The notes: generated by a model from the sequence alone, not told the origin. DNA of 34,089 nt from an uncultured Faecalibacterium sp. (GCA_934540955.1 CAKTCY010000018.1:1-34089), one strand, 5' to 3'; shown: positions 24,309 to 32,185, counted from the stretch's first letter. Program-made: numbers and translations.

Positions 24309-24983
24309 TCAGATCACCGCCCCAAGGCTGCTGGCATAAACGGCGTAGGCGAGCTTATCGATATACCCGGTGCCTGCGCCCAAAAGCGACCACACTACGT
24401 TGTTCAGGTAATACAGCGGCACATCCAGAAAGCCGCCCCAAACCGCTGCCAGCATGACGATCATGATATATTTTTCATACCGCATCAGGCCAAAATAGAT
24501 GCGCTGCGGCAGCACCACCAGCAGAATGCGGCTGCCGTCCAGCGGCGGCACCGGGATCAGGTTGAACACCGCAAGGCTCACGTTCATCAGCACCAGATAG
24601 CGCAGGAACATGGCAATATAAATGGTAGCGTTATTGACCGGTGCCCAGTAGTACATCACCTTCCATGCCACCATACCAAGGTAGGCCAGCACAAGGTTTG
24701 CCACAGGGCCTGCCAGTGCCGTAAGCGCCATACCCCACTTGGGGTTTTTGAAGTTGCGGGGGTTGGTGGACACAGGCTTTGCCCAGCCCACGCCTGCAAA
24801 CACCATGCACAGTGTGCCCAGCAGGTCAAAGTGTGCAAAGGGATTCAGCGAAAGACGCCCCTCGCGTTTGGCGGTGGCATCGCCCAGCAGCCATGCTGCC
24901 AGCGCATGGCCAGCCTCATGGAACGGGATGGCCACCAGCGCCACCAGTGCGCGGATGATATAATAGGTTGCCTGTGCGGTCAT
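24309..24983 (-). CDS. Site-2 protease family (M50) membrane metalloprotease
   Basis: A 224-aa polytopic protein. The zinc motif is HEAGH (about 22-26) within a helix, with the third ligand in NLIPVPPLDGSRIL. Six or so hydrophobic helices. It resembles the short M50B group, which lacks a PDZ domain, often found upstream of scpA in clostridia. Its substrate is unknown. AGGAGA lies 5 nt before ATG 24983. Confidence 0.9.
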   Translation of the reverse strand: MTAQATYYIIRALVALVAIPFHEAGHALAAWLLGDATAKREGRLSLNPFAHFDLLGTLCMVFAGVGWAKPVSTNPRNFKNPKWGMALTALAGPVANLVLAYLGMVAWKVMYYWAPVNNATIYIAMFLRYLVLMNVSLAVFNLIPVPPLDGSRILLVVLPQRIYFGLMRYEKYIMIVMLAAVWGGFLDVPLYYLNNVVWSLLGAGTGYIDKLAYAVYASSLGAVI

Positions 24984-25016
24984 GTAAATCTCCTGTCAAA
25001 ACGAATTTCTTCCCTT

Positions 25017-25045
25017 ATAATACTATTTTTTTGTGCCCTGCACAA
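25017..25045 (-). promoter_or_regulatory. Promoter of the M50-scpAB-ytfJ-rluB unit
   Basis: Minus strand: TTGTGC (25040-25045), 17-nt spacer, TATTAT (25017-25022), about 30 nt before the M50 start. Confidence 0.6.
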
Positions 25046-25095
25046 GCCCCACTGCGCCGGGAATGCAAAAAGCTACAGAAAATTTAAAAAAAGAC

Positions 25096-25124
25096 TTGCT
25101 TTTTCTTTGCATCTCTGGTAAAAT
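25096..25124 (+). promoter_or_regulatory. Promoter of rpmB
   Basis: TTGCTT (25096-25101), 17-nt spacer, TAAAAT (25119-25124), about 45 nt before the rpmB Shine-Dalgarno/ATG. Confidence 0.65.
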
Positions 25125-25176
25125 AGTCAAGCTGATTATTTTGATTCCATACTTCACTGTAGGAGGTGCAATTACC

Positions 25177-25365
25177 ATGGCTAAGTGTGAATGCTGCGGC
25201 AAGGGTGTTACCTTTGGTATCAAGGTCTCTCACTCTCATCGCCGTTCCAACCGTACCTGGAAGCCGAATGTCCGTCGTGTCAAGGCGGTCGTGGAGGGCT
25301 CTCCCAAGTATGTCTACGCATGCTCCCGTTGCCTGCGCGCTGGCAAAGTTACCCGCGCTGTCTAA
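25177..25365 (+). CDS. rpmB: 50S ribosomal protein L28
   Basis: A 62-aa L28. It keeps the two Cys pairs of the zinc-binding (C+) form: CECC near the N-terminus and CSRC at about 50-53. VSHSHRRSNRTWKPNVRRV is the RNA-binding signature. AGGAGG lies 9 nt before ATG 25177. The C- paralogue is expected elsewhere only if the organism has zinc-responsive L28 swapping. Confidence 0.97.
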   Translation: MAKCECCGKGVTFGIKVSHSHRRSNRTWKPNVRRVKAVVEGSPKYVYACSRCLRAGKVTRAV

Positions 25366-25378
25366 TTTGGTGTATGTG

Positions 25379-25410
25379 GCCGGTCACTTTGTCGAGTGGC
25401 CGGCTTTTTT
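25379..25410 (+). terminator. Terminator of rpmB
   Basis: GCCGGTCAC (25379-25387) pairs with GTGGCCGGC (25396-25404; one G-U pair), followed by TTTTTT. Confidence 0.85.
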
Positions 25411-25434
25411 ATTTGCCGCAAGGAGAGGAATAAA

Positions 25435-25611
25435 ATGTCTTTGCCTGTTGATCCCATCATGCTGCTGAGCGTGGTGAACCTGAAGCTGCGGGATCAGTAT
25501 AAGGATCTCGATGCGCTGTGCGAGGATCTGGAGGCCGATAAGGCCGGTCTGTGCGCAAAGCTGCACGCTGTGGGCTACGATTACGACCCGCAGCGCAACC
25601 AGTTTGTCTGA
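25435..25611 (+). CDS. DUF4250 small protein
   Basis: A 58-aa protein. DPIMLLSVVNLKLRDQYKDLDALCEDLE and the C-terminal GYDYDPQRNQFV match DUF4250, a small clostridial family of unknown function. AAGGAGAGG precedes ATG 25435. It follows the rpmB terminator by 24 nt. Confidence 0.85.
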   Translation: MSLPVDPIMLLSVVNLKLRDQYKDLDALCEDLEADKAGLCAKLHAVGYDYDPQRNQFV

Positions 25612-25690
25612 TTATAGCTTCCAAATCCGGCACCGGTGCGCAGCGACTGTGCCCGAGCCGGTGAATGATAAAATAAGGAGTGCTTGATTT

Positions 25691-26449
25691 ATGATCCAGG
25701 GTACCTATTACAAAGAGTGGAGCACGGTTCTGGGCCGTGAGATGGAGTTTAAGGTGTACGGTCACGCCGGTGTGCCGGTGCTGGCACTGCCCGCCCGCGG
25801 CGGCCGTTTTTACGACTGGGAAAACAACGGGATGCCCGATGCCATTGCCCAGCTGCTGAACGAGGGCAAGGTGCAGTTGTTCTGCGCAGATGCCGTGGAC
25901 GGCGAGGGCCTTTTGAACGGTGATCTGCCCCAGCGCCGCCGCGCCGAGCTGCAGGAGAAGTATTTCGTCTACCTGACCGCTGAGCTGGCTCCCCGCATTC
26001 TGACCCTGAACAACGCCAAAAAGGGCACCCGGATCTGGACTGCCGGTGTGGACTTGGGCGCTTACCATGCCGTCCACTGCCGTCTGCGCCGTCCCACCCT
26101 GTTTGCCGGTGCTGTGGGCATGGGCGGTATCTACGACCTGACCCGCTTCTGGGGCACCGACAGCGACGACATGGTGCTGCGCTGCGCTCCCCTTGCCTAT
26201 CTGCAGGAGAACGGCATCGCCAACAAGCCGGCGCTGGCCAAGGCTGAGGAGAACAGCCTGATCCTCTGCGCCGGTCAGGGTGCCTACGAGGGCGATGCAC
26301 TGGACGACACGCAGGCACTGGCCGAGCTGCTGAAGGAGCAGGGAATGCCCGCACATCTGGAGCTCTGGGGCGGTGACGTCTCCCACGACTGGTACTGGTG
26401 GGGCAAGATGTGGAGCCTGTTTGCACCGCGCATTCTGGAAGTAAAGTAA
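25691..26449 (+). CDS. Esterase-fold protein lacking the nucleophile serine
   Basis: A 252-aa alpha/beta-hydrolase of the putative esterase (EstD/PF00756-like) group. The nucleophile elbow, normally G-x-S-x-G before AYHA, reads G119-V-D121-L-G123, so Ser is replaced by Asp. The C-terminal SHDWYWWGKMW with His (about 232) is kept, as is the acidic loop GQGAYEGDAL. It may be a pseudo-enzyme or use a different chemistry. GGAGTG lies about 10 nt before ATG 25691. Monocistronic, ended by a strong terminator. Confidence 0.75.
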   Translation: MIQGTYYKEWSTVLGREMEFKVYGHAGVPVLALPARGGRFYDWENNGMPDAIAQLLNEGKVQLFCADAVDGEGLLNGDLPQRRRAELQEKYFVYLTAELAPRILTLNNAKKGTRIWTAGVDLGAYHAVHCRLRRPTLFAGAVGMGGIYDLTRFWGTDSDDMVLRCAPLAYLQENGIANKPALAKAEENSLILCAGQGAYEGDALDDTQALAELLKEQGMPAHLELWGGDVSHDWYWWGKMWSLFAPRILEVK

Positions 26450-26458
26450 GAGGTTTTA

Positions 26459-26491
26459 ACGAGGGAAGGCCTGCGGGCCTTCCCTCGTTTT
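26459..26491 (+). terminator. Terminator of the esterase gene
   Basis: Perfect 13-bp stem (ACGAGGGAAGGCC, 26459-26471, with 26476-26488), UGCG tetraloop, then TTTT. Confidence 0.9.
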
Positions 26492-26503
26492 CTTATATGC
26501 AGC

Positions 26504-26614
26504 GGTTTTGAATGGCCTCCGCGTGCGCTCTGGCCATGTTTAGAGGAAGAACTATTTTATATTTCGCGTTTGTCGCGGCCTGCGGGCCGCGACAAACGCA
26601 TTTTCACGAGAAGG
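26504..26614 (+). repeat. Composite hairpin/linker/terminator element, copy B
   Basis: Hairpin 1 arms are ATGGCC (26512-26517) and GGCCAT (26532-26537), where copies A and C have ATGCGC/GCGCAT: both arms changed together. The linker AGAGGAAGAACTATTTTATATTT is nearly that of copy C. Hairpin 2 has 15-bp arms 26566-26580 and 26585-26599 with loop TGCG, followed by ATTTT and CACGAGAAGG. It begins right after the esterase terminator, so hairpin 2 is not needed for termination. Confidence 0.65.
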
Positions 26615-26694
26615 TTTGTTCCCCTTTGCACCATATTTTTACTAATTTTTCTAAAAGCGACCTACGGTTTCGCCATACAATTTTTATTTCCTAC

Positions 26695-26723
26695 TTGAAT
26701 TGTCGGATATTATGTGCTATACT
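26695..26723 (+). promoter_or_regulatory. Promoter of csoR-copA
   Basis: TTGAAT (26695-26700), 17-nt spacer, extended TGC-TATACT (26718-26723). Confidence 0.75.
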
Positions 26724-26740
26724 GCTGTTGCAAGAAAAAT

Positions 26741-26759
26741 ATACCCCACGGGGGTTTAT
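26741..26759 (+). promoter_or_regulatory. CsoR-type operator
   Basis: ATACCCCACGGGGGTTTAT is a G-tract/C-tract pseudo-palindrome of the type bound by CsoR copper repressors. It lies about 10-30 nt downstream of the predicted transcription start and just before the csoR Shine-Dalgarno. Confidence 0.8.
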
Positions 26760-26777
26760 GAAAGGAGCGATTCCGAT

Positions 26778-27140
26778 ATGGAAGAGACCAAAAAGCACTG
26801 TTGCTGCTGCGATGCTGCACCGGAAGCGGACGCTGCGGCAGATACTGCTGTCCCCTGCTGCTGCCGCCACAAGGAGCGCAGCCCGGAGGAATACAAGGCT
26901 CTGCTCAACCGGCTGAACCGCATTGAAGGGCAGGTGCGCGGCATCCGCGGGATGCTGGAAAAGGAAGCCTACTGCGTGGACATTCTGGTGCAGGTGGCCG
27001 CAGCCAATGCGGCGCTGAACAGCTTTTCCCGGGAATTGCTGGCACAGCACATCGGCAGCTGCGTGGCGGACGACCTGCGTGCCGGCAGCGACGAAAAGCT
27101 GGAAGAGCTGCTCCGGCTGCTGCCCAAGCTGATGAAATGA
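26778..27140 (+). CDS. csoR: Copper-sensing repressor CsoR with Cys-rich N-terminal tail
   Basis: A 120-aa DUF156-family repressor. The Cu(I) ligands C66, H91 and C95 have the canonical spacing (YCVDIL ... QHIGSC), and NRLNRIEGQVRGIRGML is the signature. The first 32 residues add an unusual tail with CCCC (8-11) and CCC (27-29) plus H7 and H31. ATG 26778 has AAAGGAG upstream; an upstream in-frame ATG is placed before the operator and is rejected. It is co-transcribed with copA (38-nt gap) and autoregulated through the adjacent operator. Confidence 0.92.
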   Translation: MEETKKHCCCCDAAPEADAAADTAVPCCCRHKERSPEEYKALLNRLNRIEGQVRGIRGMLEKEAYCVDILVQVAAANAALNSFSRELLAQHIGSCVADDLRAGSDEKLEELLRLLPKLMK

Positions 27141-27178
27141 CCGCACGCCGGGCAAACTGATCACAAGGAGAAAACACA

Positions 27179-29743
27179 ATGGAACAATTCAACGTTACCG
27201 GCATGAGCTGCGCGGCCTGCTCTGCCCGGGTGGAAAAGGCCGTGAAGAGTGTGCCGGGTGTTACCGGCTGTTCAGTAAGCCTGCTGACAAACTCCATGGG
27301 GGTGGAGGGCACCGCAGAGGATGCCGCCATTATCCGCGCCGTGGAGCAGGCCGGTTACGGTGCAAGCCCCAAAAAGGCTGCCGCAGCCGCCAGTACCAGC
27401 GCAGAACTGGACGCGCTGGCCGACCACGAAACACCCAAGCTGAAGCGGCGGCTCATCGCCTCGCTGGGCTTTTTACTGGTGCTGATGTACTTTTCCATGG
27501 GGCACATGATGTGGGGCTGGCCGCTGCCCCGCTGGTTTGACGGCAACCACATCGCCATGGGTCTGGTACAGCTGCTGCTGGCGGGCATTGTGATGGTGAT
27601 CAACCAGAAGTTTTTTATCAACGGCTTCAAGGGGCTGGTGCACCGCTCCCCCAACATGGATACACTGGTGGCTATGGGCTCGATGGCAAGCTTTGTGTGG
27701 AGCACCTACGCCCTGTTTGCCATGACCGATGCGCAGCTGCACGGCAACGAGGAACTGGTCATGCACTACATGATGGAGTTCTATTTTGAGTCTGCCGCCA
27801 TGATTTTGACCCTTATCACGGTGGGCAAGATGCTGGAAGCCCGCTCCAAGGGCAAGACCACCGATGCGCTCAAGAGTCTGATGAAGCTTGCCCCCAAGAC
27901 CGCTACCCTGCTGCGGGACGGTGCCGAGGTGACCGTGCCCATTGAGCAGGTGCAGAAGGAGGATATCTTTGTGGTGCGCCCGGGCGAGAACATCCCGGTG
28001 GACGGCATTGTGCTGGAGGGCAGCAGCGCCGTGAACGAGAGCGCCCTGACCGGCGAGAGCATCCCGGTGGACAAGGCCGTGGGCGATAAGGTAAGCGCCG
28101 CCACCACCAACCAGTCCGGCTATTTGCAGTGCCGCGCCACCCGCGTGGGCGAGGACACTACGCTGGCGCAGATCATCCGCATGGTCAGCGATGCCGCTGC
28201 CACCAAGGCCCCCATTGCAAAGATCGCGGATACCGTATCCGGCTTTTTTGTGCCTACAGTCATCAGCATTGCGGTGGTCACCACCCTTGTCTGGCTGTTG
28301 CTGGGACGGGATGTCGGCTACGCGCTGGCGCGGGGCATCTCGGTGCTGGTCATCAGCTGCCCCTGTGCGCTGGGCCTTGCAACGCCGGTGGCCATTATGG
28401 TGGGCAACGGCTTGGGCGCGAAGAACGGCATCCTGTTCAAGACCGCTGCGGCGCTGGAGGAGGCCGGGCGAACCCGCATCGTGGCGCTGGACAAGACAGG
28501 CACCATCACCTGCGGCGAGCCTACTGTCACCGACCTTCTGCCCGCTGCAGGCGTGACCGAGACCGAGCTGCTCACGCTGGCAGCCGCGCTGGAGGGCCGC
28601 AGCGAACACCCGCTGGCGCGGGCAGTGCTGGCCTATGCAGAGGAGAAGCAGCTGGAGCTGCCCTCTGTTACCGATTTTACCGCCCTGCCGGGCAACGGCC
28701 TTACTGCCAAGCTGGAGGGTAAGGAGATCTTTGGCGGCAACGCTGCTTTTATTAGCACAAAGGTCGCTATCCCCGCAGCGCTGCAAACGCAGGCCGCCGC
28801 ACTGGCTGCGCAGGGTAAAACCCCCCTCTTCTTTGGCGGCGCAGAGCATTTGCTGGGCGTTATCGCGGTGGCTGATACCATCAAGGAGGACAGCCCGCAG
28901 GCCATCCGGGAGCTGCGGAATATGGGCATCCGTGTGGTGATGCTGACCGGCGACAACCAGCGCACTGCCGAGGCCATTGGCCGACAGGCCGGGGTGGACG
29001 AGGTGATCGCGGGAGTGCTGCCGGAGGGCAAGGAAGCCGTTATCCGGCAGCTGCAAAAGTACGGCAAGGTGGCTATGGTGGGCGATGGCATCAACGACGC
29101 CCCTGCTCTGACCCGCTCTGACACCGGCATTGCCATCGGCGCAGGCACGGACGTAGCCATCGACGCTGCGGACGTAGTACTGATGAACTCCAAGCTTTCG
29201 GACGTGCCTGCCGCTATCCGGCTGAGCCGCGCTTCCCTGCGCAACATCCACGAAAACCTGTTTTGGGCGTTCATCTACAACATCATCGGCATCCCGCTGG
29301 CAGCCGGTGTGTTCATTCCCTTGGGGCTGACGCTGAATCCCATGTTCGGCGCGGCTGCCATGAGCCTTTCCAGCTTCTGCGTAGTGAGCAATGCTTTGCG
29401 GCTGAATTTGTTTGACCTGCACAGCGCAAAGCGCGACCACCCGCCCAAACACGTCCCTGCCCTGCCCGCTGCCCTTGTGCAGCCCGCAGCGGAGGAAGAT
29501 ACAACTGCATCCAATCAAAAGGAGGAGACCGCTATGAAAAAGACCCTGACTGTAGAAGGCATGATGTGCCCCCACTGTGAAGCCCGCGTCAAGAAGGCAC
29601 TGGAGGCTCTGCCGCAGGTGGACGAGGCTGTTGTCAGCCACGAAGCCGGTACTGCCATCGTTACCCTGAACGCAGAGGTGGACGATGAGGTGCTGAAGAA
29701 GGCCGTAGAGGCACAGGACTACCCTGTTACCGGCATCCAGTAA
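27179..29743 (+). CDS. copA: Cu(I)-exporting P1B-type ATPase with N- and C-terminal HMA domains
   Basis: An 854-aa copper pump. N-terminal heavy-metal domain with GMSCAAC (Cys 11 and 14); transmembrane CPC (about 394-396) in SCPCALG; phosphorylation site DKTGT (about 438); HP motif SEHPLA; GDGIND (about 635-640). After the last membrane helices (to about 735) a linker rich in Ala/Pro leads to a second HMA domain (786-854) with GMMCPHC. C-terminal HMA fusion is unusual; a strong internal start precedes it. AAGGAG lies before ATG 27179. Confidence 0.95.
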   Translation: MEQFNVTGMSCAACSARVEKAVKSVPGVTGCSVSLLTNSMGVEGTAEDAAIIRAVEQAGYGASPKKAAAAASTSAELDALADHETPKLKRRLIASLGFLLVLMYFSMGHMMWGWPLPRWFDGNHIAMGLVQLLLAGIVMVINQKFFINGFKGLVHRSPNMDTLVAMGSMASFVWSTYALFAMTDAQLHGNEELVMHYMMEFYFESAAMILTLITVGKMLEARSKGKTTDALKSLMKLAPKTATLLRDGAEVTVPIEQVQKEDIFVVRPGENIPVDGIVLEGSSAVNESALTGESIPVDKAVGDKVSAATTNQSGYLQCRATRVGEDTTLAQIIRMVSDAAATKAPIAKIADTVSGFFVPTVISIAVVTTLVWLLLGRDVGYALARGISVLVISCPCALGLATPVAIMVGNGLGAKNGILFKTAAALEEAGRTRIVALDKTGTITCGEPTVTDLLPAAGVTETELLTLAAALEGRSEHPLARAVLAYAEEKQLELPSVTDFTALPGNGLTAKLEGKEIFGGNAAFISTKVAIPAALQTQAAALAAQGKTPLFFGGAEHLLGVIAVADTIKEDSPQAIRELRNMGIRVVMLTGDNQRTAEAIGRQAGVDEVIAGVLPEGKEAVIRQLQKYGKVAMVGDGINDAPALTRSDTGIAIGAGTDVAIDAADVVLMNSKLSDVPAAIRLSRASLRNIHENLFWAFIYNIIGIPLAAGVFIPLGLTLNPMFGAAAMSLSSFCVVSNALRLNLFDLHSAKRDHPPKHVPALPAALVQPAAEEDTTASNQKEETAMKKTLTVEGMMCPHCEARVKKALEALPQVDEAVVSHEAGTAIVTLNAEVDDEVLKKAVEAQDYPVTGIQ
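29534..29743 (+). CDS. Possible internally initiated CopZ-like copper chaperone (in frame within copA)
   Basis: Within copA and in the same frame, AAGGAGG (29518-29524) stands 9 nt before ATG 29534. Starting there gives a 69-aa protein, [19 protein letters not shown]..., identical in plan to stand-alone CopZ chaperones (one HMA fold, CPHC metal site). The Shine-Dalgarno encodes only linker residues (NQKEE), so it is not constrained by domain structure. Dual production of CopA and CopZ from one gene is inferred, not shown. Confidence 0.5.
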   Translation: MKKTLTVEGMMCPHCEARVKKALEALPQVDEAVVSHEAGTAIVTLNAEVDDEVLKKAVEAQDYPVTGIQ

Positions 29744-29756
29744 GGCGAAAATGCAA

Positions 29757-29794
29757 AAGGCAGCTGCGCGAAATTCTGCGCAGCTGCCTTTTTT
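29757..29794 (+). terminator. Terminator of csoR-copA
   Basis: Perfect 11-bp stem GGCAGCTGCGC (29759-29769) with 29778-29788, 8-nt loop, TTTTTT (29789-29794). Confidence 0.9.
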
Positions 29795-29802
29795 AGCGGG
29801 AC

Positions 29803-29914
29803 GATTCTGAATGCGCGCCGCGTTCGCTTTGCGCATCTTCAGAGGAAAAATTATTTTATATTTGCAAACGGGGAAAATCTGTGGATTTTCCCCGTTTGCT
29901 TTTTTACGGGAGGG
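29803..29914 (+). repeat. Composite hairpin/linker/terminator element, copy C
   Basis: Hairpin 1: ATGCGC (29811-29816) with GCGCAT (29831-29836), extended by TCTGA/TCAGA with a 2-nt bulge. Linker AGAGGAAAAATTATTTTATATTT. Hairpin 2: 16-bp arms 29864-29879 and 29884-29899, loop TGTG, then TTTTTT and ACGGGAGGG. It begins 8 nt after the copA terminator. Confidence 0.65.
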
Positions 29915-29917
29915 CGT

Positions 29918-29956
29918 AAAAAGCCCGCTGCAAGGCGGAATATCCTTGCAGCGGGC
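29918..29956 (-). terminator. Terminator of the rubrerythrin gene
   Basis: Perfect 13-bp stem GCCCGCTGCAAGG (29923-29935) with 29944-29956. On the minus strand TTTTT follows (29918-29922 region). Confidence 0.85.
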
Positions 29957-29981
29957 AGTATAGATAACCGGGGAACCCTTA

Positions 29982-30533
29982 TCAGACTTCGGTGTTGAAG
30001 TAGCGCTTCAGCAGGCCCTCGAAGCCGCGGCCGTGACGGGCCTCATCCTTCGCCATCTCATGGACGGTGTCGTGGATGGCGTCCAGATTCAGCTCCTTAG
30101 CCTTCTTGGCCAGATCCATCTTGCCTGCGCAGGCGCCACACTCGGCCTCGGCACGCATCATCAGGTTCTTCTTGGTGCTGTCGGTCACGACCTCGCCCAG
30201 CAGCTCTGCAAAGCGAGATGCGTGGTCAGCCTCCTCGTAAGCATAGCGCTTGTAGGCCTCGGCGATCTCGGGGTAGCCCTCACGCTCTGCCACACGAGCC
30301 ATAGCCAGATACATACCGACCTCGCTGCACTCGCCCTCGAAGTTTGCGCGCAGACCATCCACGATCTCCTGCGGCACGCCCTCAGCCTTGCCGATGCCTA
30401 CAACGTGCTCGGTGACGTAGGTGTTGCCGGTCTTCTCCACAAAAGCGGAAGCGGGAGCCTTGCAAACGGGGCACTGAGCGGGGATCTCACCCTCAGCGAT
30501 ATAACCACAAACGGTGCAAACGTATTTCTTCAT
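29982..30533 (-). CDS. Reverse rubrerythrin (N-terminal rubredoxin), NAD(P)H peroxidase-type
   Basis: A 183-aa protein with domain order reversed relative to classical rubrerythrin. Rubredoxin-like Fe(Cys)4 centre at the N-terminus (C6-x2-C9 and C21-x2-C24); the four-helix ferritin-like diiron domain follows, with ligand-bearing [32 protein letters not shown] and [12 protein letters not shown]. Such proteins (revRbr of Clostridium acetobutylicum) reduce H2O2 and O2 in anaerobes and are PerR-controlled there. ATG 30533 has GGAGGT upstream. Monocistronic with PerR-like boxes. Confidence 0.93.
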   Translation of the reverse strand: MKKYVCTVCGYIAEGEIPAQCPVCKAPASAFVEKTGNTYVTEHVVGIGKAEGVPQEIVDGLRANFEGECSEVGMYLAMARVAEREGYPEIAEAYKRYAYEEADHASRFAELLGEVVTDSTKKNLMMRAEAECGACAGKMDLAKKAKELNLDAIHDTVHEMAKDEARHGRGFEGLLKRYFNTEV

Positions 30534-30630
30534 AAGAATTTACCTCCATTCGATCTGTTAAAAACGATACAGGACGGAAACCACCCGCCTGTTGCTTCTA
30601 TGCTGGGCAGCTGTGCTGCCGGATATAGAA

Positions 30631-30682
30631 AGAGCCATGGAGAGGAGCCTTGTGCTTTGTGCACTTCCCTTTCCATGGCTCT
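30631..30682 (-). promoter_or_regulatory. Large palindrome at the 5' end of the rubrerythrin mRNA
   Basis: AGAGCCATGG (30631-30640) pairs with 30673-30682, and the interior also folds (GTGC-acaaa-GCAC). The arm nearest the promoter touches the -10 box, so +1 (about 30676) lies inside it. It may stabilise the mRNA 5' end or bind a regulator. The leader to the ATG is about 140 nt. Confidence 0.5.
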
Positions 30683-30711
30683 ATTATAGCGAATAATTCC
30701 TAGTTAGTCAA
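30683..30711 (-). promoter_or_regulatory. Promoter of the rubrerythrin gene
   Basis: Minus strand: TTGACT (30706-30711), 17-nt spacer, perfect TATAAT (30683-30688). A Fur/PerR-like box fills the spacer. Confidence 0.85.
30688..30702. promoter_or_regulatory. PerR-like box 1 (between -35 and -10)
   Basis: AGCGAAT-A-ATTCCTA has the 7-1-7 layout of Fur-family operators; the inner GAAT/ATTC is perfect. It occupies the promoter spacer, a classic repression site. Confidence 0.6.
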
Positions 30712-30720
30712 GTATATTTT

Positions 30721-30735
30721 TAAGAATTATTCCTA
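30721..30735. promoter_or_regulatory. PerR-like box 2 (upstream)
   Basis: TAAGAAT-T-ATTCCTA, a 7-1-7 inverted repeat with one mismatch, close to PerR boxes of Firmicutes. Its centre is 33 bp (three helical turns) from box 1. Confidence 0.65.
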
Positions 30736-30797
30736 CTTATTGAAATCTGGCAGGATGCCCAAATTCCATTGCGGAAAACTAGAAGCATTACCTAGGA

Positions 30798-32159
30798 TCA
30801 CACCTGCAGGTTGCCGCTGGTAGCAGCGTCGGAGCCGGCAGTAGCGTCAAACTCGTAGTCGTTGCCGGGCAGGATGGCGTTGAGCAGGATACCTGCGATC
30901 GCAGCCACAGCCAGACCGGACAGGTTAATGGTGACGCCGCCAACGGTAAAGCCAACGCCGCCCACAGAGTTGAAGCCCAGTGCGCACACCAGAATGACGG
31001 CAGCAACGATCAGGTTGCGGCTGTTGGTGAAGTCCACGCGGTTCTCCACCACGTTGCGCACACCGATGGCTGAGATCATGCCGTACAGCACAAAGCTGAT
31101 ACCGCCGATGATGCCGGTGGGGATGGTGTTGATGACAGCCTCAAACTTGGGGCTGAAGCTCAGGATGATGGCCAGCACAGCAGCAATGCGGATGACCAGC
31201 GGGTCGTAGATCTTGCTCAGTGCCAGCACGCCGGTGTTCTCACCGTAGGTGGTGTTGGCGGGGCCGCCCAGCAGACCGGCCATGGTGGTGGCCAGACCAT
31301 CGCCCATCAGGGTGCGGTTCAGGCCGGGGTCATTGATATAGTTGTGGCCGACGGTAGCGCTGATGGCGGCGATATCGCCAACGTGCTCCATCATGGTAGC
31401 CAGTGCGATGGGGATGATGGTGAACAGTGCACTGATGAACTCCGGGCTGCCGTCAATGGCAAACAGACCCATAGCCTCCTTGTGCAGGGGGATGCCCAGC
31501 CAAGCGGCCTCGGAGATCTTCTGGAAGTCCACTGCGCCGGTGACCAGTGCCACTGCGTAGGAGACCAGCACGCCGATGAGGATGGGCAGGATCTTGACCA
31601 TGCCCTTGCCCCAGATGTTGCACACGATGACAGTGCCCAGTGCCACGAAGGCCAGCAGCCAGTTGGACTGGCAGTTGGTGATGGCAGAGGGGGCAAGGAT
31701 CAGGCCGATGGAGATGATGATGGGGCCGGTGACCACCGGCGGGAAGAACTTCATGATGCGGCGGATGCCAAAGGTGGAGATTAGCAGGCTGGCCACCAGA
31801 TAGACCAGACCCGAGAACGCAACGGCAGCGCAGGCATAGGGCAGCATCTTGGTGTTGGCAACGGTCAGGTTGCCGTCGGCATCAGCCAGCATGGGAGCGA
31901 CGATGGAGAAGCCGCCCAGATACGCAAAGGAGGAGCCGAGGAATGCCGGGACCTTCTTTTTGGTGATGAGGTGGAACAGCAGCGTGCCCAGACCGGCACA
32001 CAGCAGCGTAGTGGAAACGCTCAGGCCGGTGAGCAGCGGCACCAGAACCGTTGCGCCGAACATGGCAAACATATGCTGCACACCCAGAATGAACATCCGG
32101 CCGGTGCCCAGCTTTTTGGCGTCGTATACGCCCTTGGAGTAATCGATCTTTTCGCTCAT
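30798..32159 (-). CDS. uraA: Uracil permease (NCS2 family)
   Basis: A 453-aa nucleobase:cation symporter-2 with about 14 hydrophobic helices. The two substrate-binding Glu of UraA are in MMEHVGDIAA and TTYGENTGVL (NCS2 signature). GSSFAYLGGF corresponds to TM3. Imports uracil with protons. AGGAGG lies 7 nt before ATG 32159. Its long leader carries a leader peptide ORF and an intrinsic terminator (see 32186-32294), which suggests pyrimidine-dependent attenuation. Confidence 0.93.
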   Translation of the reverse strand: MSEKIDYSKGVYDAKKLGTGRMFILGVQHMFAMFGATVLVPLLTGLSVSTTLLCAGLGTLLFHLITKKKVPAFLGSSFAYLGGFSIVAPMLADADGNLTVANTKMLPYACAAVAFSGLVYLVASLLISTFGIRRIMKFFPPVVTGPIIISIGLILAPSAITNCQSNWLLAFVALGTVIVCNIWGKGMVKILPILIGVLVSYAVALVTGAVDFQKISEAAWLGIPLHKEAMGLFAIDGSPEFISALFTIIPIALATMMEHVGDIAAISATVGHNYINDPGLNRTLMGDGLATTMAGLLGGPANTTYGENTGVLALSKIYDPLVIRIAAVLAIILSFSPKFEAVINTIPTGIIGGISFVLYGMISAIGVRNVVENRVDFTNSRNLIVAAVILVCALGFNSVGGVGFTVGGVTINLSGLAVAAIAGILLNAILPGNDYEFDATAGSDAATSGNLQV

Positions 32160-32185
32160 AGAAAACCTCCTGTACTGTTATCCCC

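Noticed and set aside
27473..29836. 787-codon open frame on the minus strand across copA
   Set aside because: It is the antisense shadow of a GC-rich gene with complete P-type ATPase motifs; the translation shows no domain and is rich in His/Gln/Arg from reversed codons.
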